A stretch of DNA of 64,000 bases, from the NCBI GenBank assembly GCA_002633005.1, contig NMRA01000048.1, positions 1,136,679 through 1,200,678 of the forward strand, written 5' to 3'. The DNA comes from Phoronis australis. Its lineage: Eukaryota > Phoronida > Phoronidae. Under the pieces are notes generated by a model. It worked only from the letters and a program-made list of their open reading frames with translations, had not been told where the DNA came from and made no database searches. Positions within the stretch are counted from its first letter, which is position 1. Each line of letters starts with the position of its first letter. The position numbers and the translations under genes are program-made. Shown here piece after piece: positions 38,101 to 43,899 of this stretch.

Positions 38101-40658
38101 TCTGGCTCAGGCGTACACGCGAGTCCCAAGAATGTTGCCTCAATATCAGAGTCAAGGAACCACCTGAGTTCCCCCATGGACAGCCCTGAGGCTATGGAGA
38201 AGTTGAGAGAATTTGAAGGCGTCCTACTCACTCTGTCCCAGAACCAAGCACAACTTAAAGAGTCTTTAGACACACTGAAGGTAAATAGAGTTTTCATGCT
38301 GTAGTCATGGAGGCATTTGAAAATGTCACTAGTTTAGTGTAATGTAAATACTGGGAAGCAACAAAAGTCAAGAAAAGTGTGCAAAAATCCTCTAATTTTA
38401 CATGTCGAAACTCCAAATACTTTAAGTTTTGCGAATCAGTCTTTTTCATCTGCTAAAGGTTGTAAATAAAACTAATTCAGGAGTTTACATTTATGAAAAC
38501 TGCGACATCGTGGCCTATTTGCAAGGCCATCTAGTGGCTGAATGGCAAGATTGGCCTGTTTAAATATATGCGAGTTTCAGGATTAATTTTTATCTTCATT
38601 CTCACCATATAAACAAGCACGTGGATGACTTGTAAGAAAATTGTTAATCATGACAACGGGACTTGCCATTGATAAAATGAATTTTAAGTTGCAGAGCCAC
38701 CTAGCTCCTACTGGGGATTGATGACTGTGAGTCCAATAGTCATGATTTGTACTTTTTTCGCATCCACTTATTCACCTGGACGAATAATAACATCCATCGT
38801 GTATGTGAGACATTTCCATTGTTGACTTTCTTTCTCTTTTAGTCAAATGTTCGCCAAATACAGGACGATCTTGCCACCAACAGAACTATGATTGAAGACA
38901 TGAAGCTACATATTACACAGATTGAAGATCAACAGAATGACTGGACTGAGCTACATTCTAATGAACTTGCCAATGTTAAACAGGTAAGTCGCATTATGTA
39001 GAGAAAACATTAAAGGTGAAATCAACAAAATTGGATCGAGTATTCTTTTACTTAAAAGTGACTACAGTCTTTTAAAAATTATCCCTCTTTGCGACTCAAA
39101 GGAAGTGCTTGAATATTGTTTTGCCCTCTGGAATGAAGTGGTCTATAATTTTGGTAAGCCAGTTGTTCTTTACTGGTGTGTGGTCAGTTCACCAATCCAG
39201 CATGAGATCTGATCTATGTTAAAATGTTTCATCTATCAAGTAAAACAAGGCACCGAACAGGAAAGACGAGTTAGTAACTGACTGTACTAAGGCGCCATCT
39301 ATAGCACTGTAAGGTAACTCCAAAGAAACCCCTGACACGATTCTGTTTCAATCTCACTTTTTCTTACAGGAAATAGCCAGCATGGAGGAGAAAATTGAAT
39401 ATCAACTCGAAGAAAGGACGAGTGATATGCACGACTTATTAGAAAATTGCCAGACAAGGGTTCGTTTTTGTCCTGATTAATGAAAAATTATTGATCATTA
39501 AAATGCAAATTTATGTAACATGATAGCTTTGATTAGACTTGTTACAATTTTTATTTTTACTTATTTGTGAAATTAGTCATCAGAATGCGAGACTAGACAA
39601 CTTTTCACCTATGTATGAAACAGATGTGTTAAATAAAAGTTACAACACAGAAAAGGTAACCAAAGCCATTGGGTAAGCTGAATTGGCTTCGGCTGGTCAG
39701 TGGATTAAGACATCACTTTGGTTCTTAATGATGAATTCCAATTCACAAACTGAACTGGAGAATTTTTACCATAGCCATGCTTCACGTTAATGATAAACTG
39801 TTACTCAGGAAGCGGACCATTCATTGACTGTCCGTGTTATAGTTATTTTCGTTGTTGTAGATCACCAAGATGGAACTACAGCAACAGCAACAGCAGGTGA
39901 TATCTATGGAGGGGGTGGAGAATGCAACGGCGCGTGTACTCATCACAAAACTCATTAACGTGGTGCTAGCAGTGCTGGCGGTGCTACTCGTCTTTGTCTC
40001 CACCATCGCCCGCTGTCTGGGACCATTCATGACGTCAAAGTAAGTATCACGCCGTGATGTGGCGAGAGACCCCGGTGTGCTGGAGTAGACTTGAATGAGA
40101 GGCTGTGGTTTGACCATTTAACTTTCTAGGATGTGATTGGTGGATATTATAAGTCATCAAGTGGCGAAATAGATACAGAAAATTATAAATCTTTGCTGGA
40201 CTTACTGGAGAAACATTTTATAAAAATCTCAAGGCGGGTAAGAATTATAATTTTTTGTAGATCTTTTTATGGTCCATGTAACATTTTCAATGTTCGTTGA
40301 CAAACCAACTTTTTAACTTTGTTCAACAAAGTGATCTTATTTCTTTTCTTTGATAAACACAATTCAAATCCTGTGTTAAAAATTCTTGTCATCAGAGTCG
40401 TGATCTTCATCAATGCCACATTGAACTGCAGCTCCCTTCAAAGCATTATGTCCTGAAGACGTGACTGTCACATGATCATTTACATTCATTTTTTTATCTT
40501 GCCACCAATCTTTTTTTTTCAGAACTCGCTTCCTCAGCCTGTTCGTCCTCATCATATCTGGCATGATTGCATTCCATCATTGGCCCACCATTGGCCACAG
40601 TCTGTCGTTCTTAACAGAAAAGCTGAGGAGTATAAGTTGGAAGAGTCCAAATGACTGA
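5022..40658 (+). CDS. TMCC: TMCC-family transmembrane and coiled-coil ER membrane protein (14 exons, span)
   Basis: Joined exons: 5022-5178 (less certain), 25495-25636, 28096-28288, 29862-30087, 31863-31907, 33445-33477, 33843-33925, 34642-34717, 36157-36195, 38058-38280, 38843-38983, 39370-39459, 39861-40039, 40523-40658. All phases agree and the frame gives 586 residues to TGA; human TMCC1 is about 650. Residues 1-130 are polar and poorly conserved. Residues 140-235 form the first coiled coil with the family signature [20 protein letters not shown], then [10 protein letters not shown]. Residues 239-292 are glycine-rich and end in [20 protein letters not shown], a TMCC hallmark. Residues 380-490 form the second coiled coil, with SMEEKIEYQ and a six-Gln run. 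About 510-541 and 543-565 are two membrane segments. In the family these form a C-terminal ER membrane hairpin; human TMCC1 acts at ER-endosome contacts. That role is inferred here from family membership. The true N-terminus and promoter are not established. Orthologue of the TMCC1/2/3 group as a whole; no single paralogue can be assigned. Confidence 0.9.
7063..7296 (+). mobile_element. MITE family 1, full-length copy
   Basis: Starts near TCTCACCAATTTCAG and ends CCTAAATTGGTGAGATTTTG, an inverted pair. The interior (ACTTCCAAGGTTGTTGTGAA ... GAAAATAGAATTTCCATATT) matches the copies at 24794 and 41243. No coding capacity. Confidence 0.75.
7701..7902. repeat. 25-bp tandem array, 8 copies
   Basis: Unit GTGGTTGCCTTCTCAATATT plus AACCA or AGCCA, eight copies in exact 25-bp register. 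Confidence 0.95.
8055..8430. repeat. 61-bp tandem array, about 6 copies
   Basis: Unit contains TTTATGACTGAAATGAATTG and TTAAACACCAAGTTATCATA; about six copies with scattered substitutions. Confidence 0.95.
8655..8872 (+). mobile_element. Related MITE copy (family 1/2)
   Basis: Shares GAGAAATTTAACAAAATAGA, ATTTCACTTTTGGACCATAT and TTTGCACAAAAATGG with stretches at about 5330-5475 and, inverted, 44010-44210. Non-coding, about 215 bp. Confidence 0.5.
9662..10682 (-). mobile_element. MITE family 1 copy expanded by an internal satellite
   Basis: Left end CAGTAAAATCTCCACCAATT and right end CCAATATTGGTGAGATTTTA form the family's inverted termini. Sequence 10543-10680, read on the minus strand, aligns with the family body (AATATTGGACAAAAGTAATT, CTTCCAAGCCTG...). 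The rest of the interior is the 25-bp satellite. Confidence 0.65.
9706..10542. repeat. Perfect 25-bp satellite, 33.5 copies
   Basis: Unit GTAACAACCAATATTGTGGA plus CAGAT repeated without a single change over 837 bp, apart from the seed copy at the left edge. The minus strand has no stop codon in any frame because 25 is not a multiple of 3 and the unit is stop-free. The long open frames here are an artefact, not genes. Confidence 0.98.
10683..15910. other. Long stretch without recognised features
   Basis: AT-rich presumed intron. I find no homology, array or TIR element that I can support. A minus-strand open frame of about 110 codons around 13013-13350 has no recognisable motif and no convincing splice context. 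Confidence 0.4.
15911..16301. mobile_element. MITE-like element, ~390 bp
   Basis: Inverted termini GCCTTTCATACTAACGT (left) and the reverse complement of AATATGAAAGGGC (right). Inverted subterminal blocks CAGTATGAACG lie near both ends. No open frame. Confidence 0.55.
16990..17046. repeat. (TGGCGTGGCGGTGCG) GC-rich microsatellite
   Basis: Short GC-rich run of GGCGTGGCGGTGCGTGGCG repeats, strikingly different in composition from the AT-rich surroundings. It lies within a stretch with TIR-like ends (GTGTGTAAACACGAC...) that I could not delimit. Confidence 0.7.
18071..18144. repeat. 25-bp tandem array, 3 copies
   Basis: Unit TTTGTACATGGTACATGTAA plus CTTGG, three copies. The unit itself is partly palindromic (GTACATGGTACATGTAC-like). 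Confidence 0.95.
18210..18507. mobile_element. MITE with ~40-bp terminal inverted repeats
   Basis: The left end AGTGCCGTCCCCACACAGAC followed by TTACCCTAGAACAAGTT is mirrored at the right end by TGTTCTAGGGTAGGCTGTGT and GTGAACAGGACT. About 298 bp, no coding capacity. One of the best-defined TIR elements in the window. Confidence 0.8.
18706..20210 (+). mobile_element. Composite repeat element, copy 1 (~1.5 kb)
   Basis: Begins with the palindrome GCCCACATATTTATATGTGG and ends near TGCGATACATTCGGGGGCGC. The interior repeats a roughly 430-bp module about three times, each with CCACCTAGTGGCAATTTT, TCTGTATCTTCAAAGGTCCT, CACCTAGTGGCCATTTTT and CAACCAAACCGCT. A second copy lies at 59752-60930. No transposase recognised. 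Confidence 0.75.
20211..23221. other. Intron stretch without recognised genes
   Basis: Contains three short CAGAGCCTAA(C/T)CAT units near 20535-20590. A segment at 21440-21560 weakly resembles 57240-57350, suggesting an old dispersed repeat. Nothing else can be supported. Confidence 0.4.
23222..23530. repeat. 34-bp tandem array, 9 copies
   Basis: Unit TTTTGTATCGTGCTGCGAGT plus GCAATCCTCCCTCA, about nine copies with a few variants. Open frames across it (about 110 codons in all three plus frames) are by-products of the stop-free unit. Confidence 0.96.
24017..24602. mobile_element. Fold-back element, ~586 bp with ~200-bp inverted arms
   Basis: Starts CAGTGATCACCGTCTCTAG and ends CTAGAGACGGTGGTCACTG. 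The arms (about 24017-24225 and 24400-24602) pair along most of their length, for example TATAGAGGGACACCTTAGG with CCTTAGGTGTCCCTCTATG and TTATGCCTCACACTG with CAGTGTGAGGCATAA. No coding region. A fragment of the same family (CAGTGTGAGGAATAATTCGC) lies at 50230. Confidence 0.8.
24794..24980 (+). mobile_element. MITE family 1, full-length copy
   Basis: Inverted ends ATAAAATCTCACTAATT and GGATTGGTGAGATTTTAT. Interior ACTTCCAACATTGTTGTGAA and GTCCACAATTTTTCAAAA matches the other copies. Confidence 0.8.
25495..25636 (+). CDS. TMCC: TMCC exon, basic/serine-rich N-terminal region
   Basis: Acceptor TTTCCAG, donor GTATGT. One leading base then 47 codons beginning [13 protein letters not shown] and ending EETDNQ, phase 0 at the 3' end. 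Lysine- and serine-rich and probably disordered, like the N-terminal parts of vertebrate TMCC proteins. Its donor is followed within about 35 bp by a 31-bp tandem array. Confidence 0.8.
25670..25975. repeat. 31-bp tandem array, ~10 copies
   Basis: Unit TTGCATTAAGATTATGCAGG plus ACCTTACTGAC. It begins about 35 bp after the donor of the 25495 TMCC exon, so it is the first thing in that intron. The unit carries no GT-rich donor-like site on the plus strand. Confidence 0.97.
25983..26475 (+). repeat. ~500-bp dispersed repeat, copy 1
   Basis: Shares ordered blocks with 45215-45715 and 46155-46640: GAAAGCCT(G)TAGAAT, TATCAATAACAT, TTTCGTTTTTGTT, AAGTCCTA, TTCATAT(C/A)AATCC and AGCCAAATTTG(G/A)ACAT. 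Old and divergent, same orientation in all three. Confidence 0.65.
26763..26812. mobile_element. hAT-like terminal remnant
   Basis: GAGGGGGTTTAAGCC ... CCCTCCTTAAATCTGCCACTG resembles the right terminus at 54175-54210 (CCCCCCCTTACTG...ATCCGCCACTG). Only a solo end is visible. Confidence 0.35.
28096..28288 (+). CDS. TMCC: TMCC exon, start of the conserved region
   Basis: Acceptor TTCTGCAG, donor GTAAAG; 64 codons plus one base. Starts [15 protein letters not shown] and contains [16 protein letters not shown], which matches the TMCC pattern DPQRTKAAIAHLQQKI, then IKSEQTAKE. This is the first segment whose family identity is unmistakable; it begins the first coiled coil. Confidence 0.95.
28651..28775. 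repeat. 45-bp tandem array, ~3 copies
   Basis: Unit GACGAGCCATGTAGAGCCAG plus GCCCTGAGCAATAATGACACACAGT at 45-bp spacing. An N at 28776 sits at its right edge. Confidence 0.93.
28814..29130. repeat. 25-bp tandem array, ~12 copies
   Basis: Unit TTGGTACACTGTACACTGTA plus CACTG, itself made of (TACACTG) subrepeats. Stop-free in several frames on both strands, which produces spurious open frames of 90-157 codons. Confidence 0.97.
29400..29755. repeat. Degenerate ~33-bp repeat array
   Basis: Repeated TATACAATGTATATTGACAG and GTTACTTGC(G/T)GTG units, loosening toward the left. Ends about 105 bp before the acceptor of the 29862 TMCC exon. Confidence 0.85.
29862..30087 (+). CDS. TMCC: TMCC exon, first coiled coil core
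   Basis: Acceptor AATTGCCAG, donor GTGAGT. Two leading bases, 74 codons, two trailing bases. It encodes [14 protein letters not shown], then [20 protein letters not shown] and [14 protein letters not shown], almost residue for residue the TMCC1 core. This is the strongest single homology signal in the window. A degenerate repeat array occupies the intron just upstream. Confidence 0.97.
30088..31862. other. TMCC intron without recognised features
   Basis: 1.8 kb between the first coiled-coil exon and the 45-nt exon. A plus-strand open frame at about 31204-31500 has no known motif. It sits after an AG, but the next exon would not need it. Confidence 0.4.
31863..31907 (+). CDS. TMCC: TMCC 45-nt exon
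   Basis: Acceptor TTGTTGCAG, donor GTAAGG; 45 nt, entering in phase 2 and leaving in phase 2. Encodes [14 protein letters not shown], the counterpart of the glycine-rich DVGAKVTGFSEG segment of TMCC1. Because the length is a multiple of three, skipping it would keep the frame. Confidence 0.85.
33445..33477 (+). CDS. TMCC: TMCC 33-nt microexon
   Basis: Acceptor ACTGTTGCAG, donor GTGAGT; 33 nt, phase 2 in and out. Encodes [10 protein letters not shown], matching GVVDSVKGG in TMCC1. Position, phase and homology all agree despite the small size. A frame-neutral microexon. Confidence 0.85.
33581..33666. repeat. 28-bp tandem array, 3 copies
   Basis: Unit TTGTACAATGATAGCCAAAA plus CACCTTCA, three copies, in the intron after the 33-nt microexon. 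Confidence 0.95.
33843..33925 (+). CDS. TMCC: TMCC exon, VSKPRE...FGSADN signature
   Basis: Acceptor TATGTTTCAG, donor GTAAGT; 27 full codons. Encodes [19 protein letters not shown] and ADNIAQLS, matching VSKPREIASLIRNKFGSADN of vertebrate TMCC1, a diagnostic family motif. Confidence 0.95.
34642..34717 (+). CDS. TMCC: TMCC exon, acidic/serine linker
   Basis: Acceptor CTTTTGCAG, donor GTAAGA. Two leading bases, 24 codons ([19 protein letters not shown]...), two trailing bases. Low conservation, as expected for the linker between the two coiled coils. It is supported by splice sites and unbroken phase with both neighbours. Confidence 0.75.
36157..36195 (+). CDS. TMCC: TMCC 39-nt candidate cassette microexon
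   Basis: Acceptor CCTTTGCAG, donor GTAAGA; exactly 39 nt, phase 2 in and out. Encodes [12 protein letters not shown]. The flanking exons join in frame whether it is included (Lys...Ser at the junctions) or skipped (Asn at the junction), so it is a natural alternative exon. Weaker than its neighbours because it carries no family signature. Confidence 0.55.
36726..37090. repeat. 91-bp tandem array, 4 copies
   Basis: Unit contains GGTATTCACTAGTGATGCAT, CAACAATACTAAGTTCATTA and CCAACTTATTCT. Four copies at exactly 91-bp spacing. Confidence 0.96.
37917..38025. repeat. 38-bp tandem array, 3 copies
   Basis: Unit TGTCTCATACCGGCCAAACA plus ATACACCTTCTAATCAGG. Ends about 33 bp before the acceptor of the 38058 TMCC exon, so it occupies the branch-point region of that intron. 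Confidence 0.95.
38058..38280 (+). CDS. TMCC: TMCC exon, start of second coiled coil
   Basis: Acceptor CCATTTCAG, donor GTAAAT; one leading base and 74 codons. Begins [18 protein letters not shown], the counterpart of the YGSEEDCSSATSGS region of TMCC1, and ends in the helical stretch [19 protein letters not shown] three-copy 38-bp array ends about 35 bp upstream of the acceptor. Confidence 0.93.
38843..38983 (+). CDS. TMCC: TMCC exon, second coiled coil
   Basis: Acceptor TCTCTTTTAG, donor GTAAGT; 47 codons, phase 0 at both ends. Encodes a heptad-rich helix ending [14 protein letters not shown], matching LTELHQNEILNLKQ of TMCC1. Confidence 0.95.
39370..39459 (+). CDS. TMCC: TMCC exon, second coiled coil ([12 protein letters not shown])
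   Basis: Acceptor TTTTCTTACAG; 30 codons, phase 0. Encodes [19 protein letters not shown] to ENCQTR, matching ELASMEEKIAYQSYERARD and ACQTR in TMCC1. The donor AGG|GTTCGT is the weakest in the gene, but the next exon continues in frame. Confidence 0.95.
39861..40039 (+). CDS. TMCC: TMCC exon, poly-Gln and first transmembrane segment
   Basis: Acceptor TTGTTGTAG, donor GTAAGT. Encodes [12 protein letters not shown], then EGVENATAR, then a hydrophobic run [20 protein letters not shown]. Matches [22 protein letters not shown] and [20 protein letters not shown] of TMCC1. The hydrophobic run is the first arm of the membrane hairpin. Confidence 0.96.
40523..40658 (+). CDS. TMCC: TMCC last coding exon, second transmembrane segment and stop
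   Basis: Acceptor is a long T-run ending TTTCAG. After one leading base the frame reads [20 protein letters not shown] and ends ISWKSPND then TGA at 40656-40658. Corresponds to the second membrane segment and short C-terminal tail (MKTRNRTFSTLF...SSPR) of TMCC1. Confidence 0.93.
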
Positions 40659-41242
40659 CATAAGGGCGAGAAGACGTCTAAATTTTGTGCGTCTGTGATT
40701 GTTAATGTCAGCCGTGCTACTTTCAAAATCAATCTGCTAACGAGATTACAAGGACACGGTGCTCTTATTGTGATTACATGGCATATTGGTTGAGTGTTAT
40801 GCCTTGGAAGATTTTAATGTGTTAGTGAAAGGGATTTGCAAAGGGGACTACAGAGACAAGTGTTATATCGTGTGAGGAGTTTTGAAAACGAGTCTCTTGG
40901 AAGTGCCACTGGGATTGCAATACTGACTGACTTGGTATGGTGGCATACAGGTCTTCCTGTTGGTTGGATCTCCAAAAAAACGCATAATTTTGAGATGTGG
41001 CGTAGCAGCTGTTTGAAGAGAACCAATGCAATGCAAGAGGGTGAAGTTGGATACTGGCAAATTTTATGTGACAGCTTTTGTGAATTTTTAATACAACTTT
41101 GTTTTGAATTACATCGTGAAATAACATGTTGGTTAACTTTGTTCAATTTATGTTGCATAACTATTTGGAAGACTTTCTACTTGTTAGATCATTTCTCTGG
41201 TGTCCACATATTGTGGTTCCTTAGATCATTTGTTGTTCTATG

Positions 41243-41482
41243 TTACAGTAAAATCTCAGTCAATTTCAGAGAAAGTAATTGCCAAGATTGCCTCTTTTTC
41301 AGTTTTCAAAGGCTTCTTACGTTGTTGAGAATGTCTACAATTTTTCAAAATAGGTACGGTGCAGAGCTTGAACACGGAAAATTGTTAATTTAATGCTACC
41401 GTGACATATCTTATCTAAAAATGAGAAAATAAGATTTCACTTGTCCACCATATTGCCACCAAAAGTGGCAAGATTTTACTTT
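41243..41482 (+). mobile_element. MITE family 1, full-length copy in presumed TMCC 3' UTR
   Basis: Starts TTACAGTAAAATCTCAGTCA and ends GGCAAGATTTTACTTTA. The interior AGAAAGTAATTGCCAAGATT, TTGAGAATGTCTACAATTTT and CCACCATATTG matches the other copies. It lies between the TMCC stop and the first AATAAA. Confidence 0.75.
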
Positions 41483-41577
41483 ACTGCAGTGCAACGTGAA
41501 AGTCGTGAATACAGAAACATTGACTGAAAAGATCTTATTAGAACAACGAAAGTTACCTGTGTCAAGTATTGGCGTAA

Positions 41578-41583
41578 AATAAA
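41578..41583 (+). terminator. Candidate TMCC polyadenylation signal AATAAA
   Basis: First AATAAA I find after the TMCC stop codon, about 920 nt downstream, with a TG-rich stretch (TGTTGGTTGG) about 20-30 nt beyond it. If used, the 3' UTR would contain a MITE copy (41243-41482). Prediction only. Confidence 0.35.
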
Positions 41584-42660
41584 CGTAGTCACATAACATG
41601 TTGGTTGGCACTCGTAGAATTGTAACTCTTGTACAATGGTATGTCAAAGCTTGTGGGCTAAAACGAGCAATGTTCATTTTAACTATGTGAAGTCTTGAGA
41701 GTTGACTTCTGAGCTGCATTTCGACCCGTTTAGTATTGCTCTCATAGTATTCCGTACCATGATAGGACTCTTATTTCCATTCCCACCAAAATCATAGAAA
41801 CCATCAGCAACTGAAGAAAAAGCTTTAGGATTTACAGGGGTTGGTCAACCTTAAGAAGACGTGAAAGTGGGCCATATGTACACATTGCCTGCGACTTGAA
41901 TTGCTGCTTTATTCAGCAATAATTCAATTTCAGATGAGCATGGTCATGTTTTTAAGCCACGTAGTTAAGAATTCAACAATCAGCTTAATAGGGGAGAAAT
42001 GCAGTTTTAATTGTTTCATCTCGTTTGCGGCATGTTTTCAAAGTCCCCATTGTATAGTTTCCCATTGAAACATTAATTTTCAATAGCACTATCCCAAAGT
42101 AAACAAAATCAGCAGTGTCACATTTTCACACGCATGAAGGGTGCAACCACACATTCTTGAATATCCAACTTTCTAAATCGTCATATATGCATTGCAACTT
42201 GCCACACAACAAAACAAAACAAAAAAAGTCCTGTATTTGAAACAGAATTTGTCAAATTTTTAGCACGAGTCCTGTCGTTACAGTAACAAGACTATGAAGA
42301 TGGCAGGTAGAAGGACTGCATCTCGATTAAACCGTGGTTTTTATGACCACTCTTGATTTTGGGATGAGTCTATTAAGGGTTGTGTGAAAATGATAAGTGC
42401 AGCATTAATGTGTGCAGAACAGTGCTCCATCACAGATTATATTCTTTGCACCAAGTGCCTGCAATGTCAGTTAGAAATGTTTCAGTCTGTCAAAGTTTAG
42501 TATGTTATTGTTTTACTAAATAAGTTCATTAAAAGTCTAGACTGTTGTACAGTTTTCTTAGTCACTTTTATGTGATACGCAGTTGAAAGTTCACCGTGAA
42601 AACTTCAAAAACTGATCAATGTTATAACTACAGTGTTGTTTTGACAAGAAAGATTAGCAA

Positions 42661-42752
42661 GTTGTTGGACCACAACAATATGTCCACCTGTTGTTGGACC
42701 ATAACAATATGTCCACCCGTTGTTGGACCATAACAATATGTCCACCCGTTGT
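42661..42752. repeat. 29-bp tandem array, 3 copies
   Basis: Unit GTTGTTGGACCATAACAATA plus TGTCCACCC, three copies between the two convergent genes. Confidence 0.95.
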
Positions 42753-43716
42753 ACCTTGTTATTACACTTTAAACATGGTTCAGTTTTTAACACAGTCCAA
42801 CACATTATAGAAGCATATTGCCCTAAACTCCACTTAGCATGAAGGTGTGAAAAGCAAGTAAAACGAGATTTGAAATGAAAGAGAATGCAAAATGACTAGT
42901 ATCACAGAAGCTTTTAAAACAAACATCCATTACTAAAGTGCAGAGAAACAATGGCTATTAAAATCAACTATGTTTTAATAGTCACTGCGAGTCAAAAATG
43001 CTGCAAAAGTAAACCCTATACTTAAACAATGACCATAAAATCACGAATTGCAACATTTCAGTTGACTTATAATAAGGTTAAAACCTCAATCTTTGAATAA
43101 CCAAGTTAAACTTTTGACAGGTAATGTGGACAATGAACTCGTTTTGTAATCTTGTCACTTGAAATCAAACTTACTTTTGGCATTTTCTACTCTACTGTTG
43201 TACAAACTCAAGATACGCGTCTATTATCCTATGCTCAAGTACGTAACGTCTTACACGGATTACTTTCCAACCTTGCTTGCATTTCATGACCCCAGCATCG
43301 ATGCTAAGAATTAACACCTGAATTCAAAACTCATTTAAAGCCACAGCTCGCCCTGTTTCGCTGCATAAGAAATGAAAATCGCATTTAACATTTTGCTCTC
43401 ATCAAATCAGTCTCTAATATTCTTTGTTGAGATAGGATTCTATTTACTCATTGCCCGTGACTTGACTTGATTACGGATATGGAATCCTAATACTGTAAGT
43501 AATACACAACCAATTTTATGAGAATAAAAGGCCGAATCCAATTTCATTATTAGCCAGCCAAAAGGAGAGAAATGAAGCTTTAAGTCAAAATGAAAACAAT
43601 AATAAATCAAACAAGTTTTCACCATCTTATCATTCCTGTGAACGTCGCGTTCCAATCTAAACACTTACTATTGTCAAATTCTTCCACTAGCTTGTATAAA
43701 TTATGACCAGATGCCA

Positions 43717-43744
43717 CAATGACCAGATGCCACAATGACCAGAT
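43717..43744. repeat. 16-bp short tandem repeat
   Basis: GACCAGATGCCACAAT repeated twice with a partial third copy, about 70 bp beyond the PTRH2 stop codon, in its presumed 3' UTR. Confidence 0.8.
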
Positions 43745-43812
43745 GGATTTTATGAAATTAAGTTGGACTATCAGACTTTAAATACTGGGAGGCAACTGAA
43801 CTGAGACAGACT

Positions 43813-43899
43813 TTATAAAAGCTTAAGAGACCCTGTGACTTGGTCAACAAGATCGACTCTTCCCATAATTCCTAAAACAGTCACTGATCCGGGAGCAAT
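43813..43899 (-). CDS. PTRH2: PTRH2 exon 6, C-terminus and stop
   Basis: Acceptor TTTTTTCAG, 28 codons then TAA at 43815-43813. Encodes IAPGSVTVLGIMGRVDLVDQ and VTGSLKLL, closely matching the ends of PTRH2 proteins. No canonical AATAAA was found on the minus strand within the next kilobase, so the 3' end is undefined. Confidence 0.95.
   Translation of the reverse strand: MAPGSVTVLGIMGRVDLVDQVTGSLKLL

Larger units (their letters stand above)
40659..43812. other. Convergent 3' region between TMCC and PTRH2
   Basis: Holds the presumed 3' UTRs of both genes, a MITE copy (41243-41482) and a 29-bp array (42661-42752). A plus-strand frame at 40836-41393 lacks an ATG start and overlaps the MITE. 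No third gene is seen. Confidence 0.5.

Noticed and set aside
40836-41393. 185-codon plus-strand open frame after TMCC
   Set aside because: It begins at TTG rather than ATG, lies in the presumed TMCC 3' UTR and runs into a MITE copy. No recognisable domain.
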